A DNA stretch of 64,000 nucleotides from JANMZO01 sp963763135 (GTDB lineage Bacteria > Actinomycetota > Acidimicrobiia > Acidimicrobiales > JANYDT01): assembly GCA_963763135.1 (NCBI GenBank), contig CAVXNJ010000005.1:62001-126000 (forward strand). The letters run 5' to 3'. Under the pieces are notes generated by a model. It worked only from the letters and a program-made list of their open reading frames with translations, searched no databases and had not been told where the DNA came from. This document shows positions 62,401-64,000 of the stretch, piece by piece. Position 1 is the stretch's first letter. Each line of letters begins with the position of its first letter. The position numbers and the translations under genes are program-made.

Positions 62401-64000
62401 CAACGGCCCATCCGTGGCGGTCGGCGCAACCGTGACCGACACCCTGCCCGCCGGGGTCACCGGAGCGACCTGGACCTGCGTCGGCGCATCCGGTGGAAGC
62501 TGCGCGGCGTCGGGTTCGGGGAGCATCAACGACACCATCAACCTGGCCGTCGGCGGGACCGCGACGTACACCGTCACCGGCACGATCAGCCCGACCGCCA
62601 CCGGAACCCTCGTGAACACCGCGTCGGTCAGCGCGCCGAGCGGAACCACCGACCCGACGTCGGCCAACAACTCGGCCACCGACACCGACAGTCTTTCGCC
62701 GCGGGCCGATCTCGCGGTCACCAAGACCGACGGTGCGGCCTCCGAGATCCCCGGCACCCCGGTCACCTACACGATCACTGCGACAAACAACGGACCTTCG
62801 GCCGTGGTCGGCGCGCCGATCAACGACGTGATGCCAAGCGCGCTTAGCAATGCCGGATGGACCTGTACCGCTTCGGGCGGCGCCAGTTGCGGGTCGGCCT
62901 TCGGCACCGGCGACATCATCGACACCGTCAGCCTTCCCGTCGGTGCCACCGTGACCTACTCCCTCACCGCCGACATCAATCCGACGGCTACCGGCAACCT
63001 CACGAACTCGGTTTCGATCGCAGTCCCGAGTGGAACCGTTGATCCGGTTTCGGCCAACGACTCGGCCAGTGACACCGACACCCTCACCCGGGTCGCCGAC
63101 CTGGCCATCACCAAGACCGACAGCTCGCCCTCCGAAGTCCCGGGCACACCGGTCGTGTACACGCTGGTGGCCACGAACAGCGGTCCATCGGCCGTGACCG
63201 GTGCAACGGTCACCGACACATTGCCAGGCGCGCTTACAAATGGGACGTGGACGTGTGTCGCATCCAGCGGAGCGGCATGCGCGGCGAGTGGCACCGGCGG
63301 CATCACCGACACGGTCAACCTCCCGGTCGGCGCGACCGCGACGTACACGTTCACCGCCGACGTCCGAGCGACCGCCACCGGAACGTTGGTCAACAGCGCT
63401 TCGATCGCGGCTCCGACCGGCGTTACCGACTCCACGCCGGCCAACAACACGGCGACCGACACCGACACGCTCAATGCCAGTGCCGACCTTCAGATCACGA
63501 AGACCGACGGTGCCGCGTCGGAGGTCCCCGGCACGCCCGTGACTTACACGATCACGGCCACCAACAACGGTCCCTCCGCGGTGACCGGTGCGACGGTCAC
63601 CGACGCAATACCAGGCGCGCTTACGAATGGCTCCTGGAGCTGTGTCGCTTCGACCGGCGCGAGCTGCGCGGCCACCGGCACCGGCGGTATCGCTGACACG
63701 GTCAACCTTCCGGTCGGGGCAACCGCGATCTACACCTTCACCGCTGACGTTCGGGCGACCGCCACCGGCACGTTGGTCAACAGTGTTGCTCTCGCCGTGC
63801 CGACCGGCGTCACCGACCCGACCCCGGCCAACAACACCGCCACCGACACCGACACCCTCAACGTCACCGCCGACCTCACCATCACCAAGACCGACGGCAC
63901 CGCTTCAGAAGTGCCAGGCACCCCGGTCAGCTACACCATCGTCGCCACGAACAACGGACCCTCGAACGTGGTCGGTGCAACCATCACTGACACCGTCCCG
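50453..64000 (+). CDS. Giant secreted DUF11-repeat surface protein, C-terminus beyond the window
   Basis: One frame is open from the ATG at 50453 to the last base: 4,516 codons with no stop. The N-terminus is basic, with a hydrophobic stretch (FLVLTALLNSLLVIMVPTAAQA) as signal peptide. Residues about 35-385 form a beta-rich head (ALPAGSSVLYAGLFWSGNE) often seen before DUF11 repeats. From about residue 386 there are 31 complete DUF11-type Ig-like repeats and part of a 32nd, each starting near DLxITKTDG and ending NNSATDTDT. Repeats 2-31 each keep two Cys (WTC...C), a likely disulphide. Such proteins are surface fibres, adhesins or sheath material; export and anchoring signals must lie downstream. 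Confidence 0.92.
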   Translation, partial: MNISRANRIERLKLRFGSFLVLTALLNSLLVIMVPTAAQAVTAFAFKYQTNIEGDIAFVANANMTCSTGCTTANSGTMIYVDADGAAASSIQGGGTVATFNSSTANMALPAGSSVLYAGLFWSGNEASGAQQSGTGGAQAPTPADRDKVYFRTPAMTGYTLVTALPADVDTDNGGVTANNGVPIYHAYSNVTTLVQAVANAGTGTYSVANIQAGTGSSGSGDWAGWTLVVAYSNPAAHLRNLTVFNGFNKVTGTTDVDVPFGPFVTPAIGPVRAKIGVVAQDGDSGLVGDAVTLGPGGAAACSDSNPLLSDATNPSNNFFNSSISTLGVNVTTRNPSAANTWGYDADIVQADNILTNGSTNACLRLKTNGDQYFPDVVTTAIELPSPKIVATKVGTDLNGGNLNPGDVIEYKITMTNQGDDIATNIVLNDTIPPQLTYVPGTIRVTTGPNAGAKTDAVDADQGKAVGSLITVNLGTGATASAGGSLNPLASTEVTLRATVNASTPGGTAIINQAQVTYAGATIPTQVLSPIALAATTPLAVQADLAITKTDGLLAAAAGSTVPYTITVRNNGPQAVTGAAVADTLPAVISSATWTCSVAGQSVVAACGAANGTGSIATTVNLGVNDVATFTLNATIDPSAAPGLGALSNTATVTAPSGVTDTDNTNNSATDVDDIDRRADISVTKSDGITDAVPGTAVTYTLAVTNNGPSNLSGVTVSDSVPAVLTGVSWNCAATVGSSCGTATGTGNAINTTANLNVGGTATYTITGTLNPNTPAGAGTLVNTATAGVPSGAIDPNSLNNTATDTDNVTPRSDLSITKSDGITDAVPGTAVTYTMTVANAGPSNAVGAAVTDTVPSALTGVTWSCAASGVGASCGAPTGSGNAIATTVTLPTGTSATYTVTGTLNPTTAAGTGTLVNTATVSAPVGTTDPTPANNSATDTDNVKPTAELTVSKTDGTVNAIPGTVTTYTMVVTNTGPSTVTNTAINDTVPAALQSVTWTCTPSGPSATCGAASGSGNTIATTATIAAGASVTYSVTGTVNPAAPAGTNSLVNTVSVVLPVGVTDPTPGAIQATDTDNVTPQADLSITKTDGSATAVPGSPVTYTVIVTNNGPSNVTSATVADTVPASIIGVTWTCAPSGAGATCGAASGSGNALSTTVSLAPSTSATYTVTGTLAASTPTGTGTLSNTATVAAPSGVTDTNPANNSATDVDDVTRQADLRITKTANVTHLLPGASVNFTIVVNNDGPSNVAGAAIADSVPASVTGVTWTCTPSGAGATCAAASGSGNTIATTADLNAGTSVTYSVSGTVSTSTPASTLTNTATVTAPSDVTDASPANNTSTVNVTVDAATDLSITKTDGVATATPGATVTYTVTASNGGPNAVTGATVTDNLPAAVTSATWTCAATVGSSCGALSGTGNVAGTVNLAVGGSATYTVIATLSPTASGSLINTATVAPPAGVVDGVSANNSATDTDTLSPSVDLAIVKTDSSATAVPGAPVTYSIRVTNSGPSTATGATIADTLPATIAGATWTCAATAGSSCVAASGAGNISTTATIAPGGQVTYTVTGTIDANATGSLVNTATVTPPVGFPDSNLSNNSSTDTDTLTPSGDLSITKTDGITNAIPGNTLTYTIVATNAGPSTVVAASVTDTLPSALTSGSWSCVASASSACGGASGTGNLTDAPTLRPGGTATYTYTVTLNPSTVAGTNSLVNTAAITAPGTFTETAPANNSASDTDNVTPQVDLSVTKTNSATSVIPGSTTTYTIVVTNSGPSTATGATVTDPLPSALTNASWTCVPSGTGAACAAPSGTGNPNTSVTLPSGTSATLSVTATVVATTPAGTGTLINTASVAAASGTTDTNPANNSATDTDNVVPTGDLSITKTDGTTNAVPGSTVVYAVVVSNAGPSTVTGVTITDNLPAALTSATWTCAAVGAGAACGAASGSGNLATTATVPAGTTVTYTITATLASTTPAGTASLINSATIGTPAGFTDPSAANNSATDTDNVTPVADVSITKTDAQASATPGSPITYTIVVGNAGPSLATNVAVADTVPASITGVTWTCTAAGTSTCGAASGSGNAIATTATIPVGSSVTYTVTGTLAPSTPAGTGTLVNTATATVAANTTDPSTTNNSATDTDNVAPRADLVINKTRTGPVVAGGGITYLVTVTNLGPSAVTGATVVDNLPGSFLTPTWTCSASAGSSCAAVSGSGSINQTVDLASGGTATYTVNGAIDPFFVGATINNNATVTAPVAVTDPVLANNTSSVSDVTTAITDLRVAKTRVGQLTAGGTVTYSVVVANDGPSAAVNSTLVDPIPTGIASWTWTCATTGVGAACGSASGSGSINTTYTLPPGGTATYTITAVVSSTASGNISQVATVASVPLSDDPNVSNNTATDVGVVDSKVDLRVTKTNSVTSVTAGTSTTYTITVTNGGPSAAINATVTDNLPSTLTGGSWTCAASVGSTCTASGSGSISDTVNIAVGGTLTYTLTATLAASAPQGTGLLANTAAAAPAPGATELVPGDNSATDTDNVVGVSDLRVTKTDGATSAVPGTSVTYTVVASNLGPSNVTAATVTDTVPASLSAVTWTCTASSGASCAASGTGSINTSVNIAVGATATFTVTGTISAAATGSLANTASISAPSGVTDPNAANNAATDTDTLTRQADLAIFKTNGVTTLTPGSSISYTIQATNNGPSNVIGATISDTIPATLLSPTWTCAATAGATCTASGSGNITDTVNLAVGASVTYTITATVSPVATGTLANSATITAPTGVTELVAGNNSSTDNDTLIAAADLSVTKTDGQTSAVAGAANTYTIVVNNNGPSAVIGASVVDTLPPSLSGATWTCVASSGSACTASGTGNLNDTVNLAVNGTVTYTVTATLSATATGSLSNTASASVPSGTVDTVSANNSATDSDTIAVSADLRITKTDSAASATPGSPISYTITATNLGPSAITGGNVTDSLPGALTSATWTCVAAGGGTCAASGTGSISDTVNLPVGATATYTLAATVRSNATGSLANTATVAVPTGATDPTPANNSATDTDTLNASGDLSITKTDSRINATPGTATSYTVVVTNSGPSDVTAATISDTLPASLTGATWTCAASIGGTCTASGSGNLTDTVNIPAAGTLTYTINATIASTATGTLSNTASVTAPVTFTDTTSANNSATDSTTLVASSDLQITKSDSSATATAGTPVTYSIVVTNSGPSRATGATVTDTLPASLSGATWTCVASSGSTCTASGSGNLADTVTIPVGGTVTYSLTATIASGATGSLANTASTAVATGSTDPTPANNSATDTDTLVAHADLSVTKTDGAASEIPGTTVTYTIVATNNGPSNVIGATVSDTLPATITGATWTCVASSGSSCTASGSGNIADTVNLVNGGTATYSITGTISRSASGSLTNTASVAAPTGTTDPTSANNSASDTDTLNPVSDLAITKTDSTASATPGGSVTYTVMATNNGPSNVLGATITDTLPSALSSGSWTCVAASGASCTASGTGSISDTVNIPVGGTVTYTLTASVSPTATGSLANTATVAVPTGWTDSTPANNSATDTDTLTPSADLQITKTDGSATAVAGGSVSYTVVVTNNGPSSVVGARVTDTLPVSLTGATWTCAPVGGSCTASGSGNLNELVNLSVGGTATFTVTATLSAAATGSLANTAAVAAPTGTTDSTPANNSATDTDTITRSADVSVTKTDGQASATPGSSVTYTVVASNAGPSNISGVTVSDVLPASLTGATWTCVPSSGATCAASGSGNVSDTVALAVGATATYTVTANVSPAATGSITNSVTVAVPSGDTDPNPANNTATDVDALGARAELSITKTDGSASEIPGTPVTYTIVATNAGPSNAPGTLITDTAPAALVGVTWTCAATGGATCTASGTGSIADTVNLPSGATVTYTFQGTISASATGTLDNTASVTGPVSIVDTNPADNSATDSDTLSPSADLAITKTDGAASATPGSPVTYTVVAMNNGPSVAVGATVTDTLPAGVTGATWTCVGASGGSCAASGSGSINDTINLAVGGTATYTVTGTISPTATGTLVNTASVSAPSGTTDPTSANNSATDTDSLSPRADLAVTKTDGAASEIPGTPVTYTITATNNGPSAVVGAPINDVMPSALSNAGWTCTASGGASCGSAFGTGDIIDTVSLPVGATVTYSLTADINPTATGNLTNSVSIAVPSGTVDPVSANDSASDTDTLTRVADLAITKTDSSPSEVPGTPVVYTLVATNSGPSAVTGATVTDTLPGALTNGTWTCVASSGAACAASGTGGITDTVNLPVGATATYTFTADVRATATGTLVNSASIAAPTGVTDSTPANNTATDTDTLNASADLQITKTDGAASEVPGTPVTYTITATNNGPSAVTGATVTDAIPGALTNGSWSCVASTGASCAATGTGGIADTVNLPVGATAIYTFTADVRATATGTLVNSVALAVPTGVTDPTPANNTATDTDTLNVTADLTITKTDGTASEVPGTPVSYTIVATNNGPSNVVGATITDTVP
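51609..64000 (+). repeat. Array of about 32 DUF11 coding repeats, 384-405 bp
   Basis: Repeat starts (at the DLxITK block) include 52486, 52891, 53293, 53698, 54100, 54505, 54893, 55283 and, in the later part, 60383, 60770, 61157, 61541, 61928, 62315, 62702, 63089, 63476 and 63863. Early units are about 402 bp and later ones almost always 387 bp (129 residues), implying a younger, uniform expansion toward the right. Neighbouring late units share long stretches of near-identical DNA. Confidence 0.9.

Noticed and set aside
50453..64000. Long minus-strand open frames opposite the DUF11 gene, for example 59473-60609
   Set aside because: They recur once per DUF11 repeat, are rich in Val/Ala/Ser/Thr with no family character, and follow from the codon bias of the plus-strand repeats.

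Overview
The window is GC-rich throughout. It carries actinobacterial hallmarks: a recG / rsmD / coaD neighbourhood with a DivIVA-like coiled-coil gene beside coaD, a TIGR03086-type protein, a septum-formation-family exported protein, and many secreted proteins with Thr/Pro/Ala-rich linkers. I infer a chromosomal segment of an actinobacterium, plausibly Acidimicrobiia; the family-level assignment is inference only. I saw no rRNA, tRNA, CRISPR array, transposase or phage gene.

Layout. 1-9.1 kb: the start of an acyltransferase-3 gene running off the left edge, a hotdog-fold protein, YjbR and an FAD oxidoreductase as an overlapping pair, an eIF2B-like protein, a secreted NlpC/P60 peptidase, a TIGR03086 protein, a quinone-reductase-type dehydrogenase and a CDP-alcohol phosphatidyltransferase. 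9.1-19.3 kb: housekeeping block (DivIVA-like, coaD, rsmD, recG) broken up by a hotdog thioesterase with a small zinc-ribbon protein, and by two related secreted serine hydrolases, one fused to an acyltransferase-3 membrane domain. 19.4-22 kb: a small membrane protein and a MocR regulator divergent from a DJ-1/PfpI gene, with a perfect inverted repeat between them.

22-31.5 kb: a sugar or specialised-metabolite cluster with an extended SDR sugar dehydratase/epimerase, a SAF-domain oxidoreductase, a MerR regulator, a TylF-type O-methyltransferase, a two-subunit ABC exporter and a carotenoid oxygenase. Three near-identical 18-bp dyads centred on TTACGTAA lie upstream of the cluster's promoters and look like a local MerR regulon. 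31.7-37.9 kb: a septum-formation-family exported protein, a frameshifted SDR, a 1.2-kb non-coding tandem-repeat array, corA with a secreted propeller-like protein, and a DUF1989 protein.

38-64 kb: a surface-polysaccharide and cell-surface region. Four genes on the minus strand encode a BcsB-like membrane protein, a membrane-anchored HEAT-repeat protein with a histone-like tail and C-terminal winged helix, a processive family-2 glycosyltransferase and a secreted glycosidase-like protein. Upstream is about 1.6 kb of gene-free DNA packed with TTCA(C/G) pentamers in both orientations. It is followed by an overlapping pair coding a ParA/MinD-family ATPase and a putative partner, and, divergent from them, a giant secreted protein of at least 4,516 codons made of about 31 DUF11 repeats that runs off the right edge. 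ParA-like BcsQ proteins accompany cellulose synthases elsewhere, so the ATPase may position this secretion apparatus. This assembly and the pentamer-rich DNA are the best candidates for an undescribed system.

The window is also rich in dispersed palindromic elements: a CTCCGGAG-ended element upstream of rsmD and, in frame, inside an ABC transporter gene; a GTGTGTGC-stem hairpin in four copies; and a recurring GYGCRCYTA-type motif inside coding regions.
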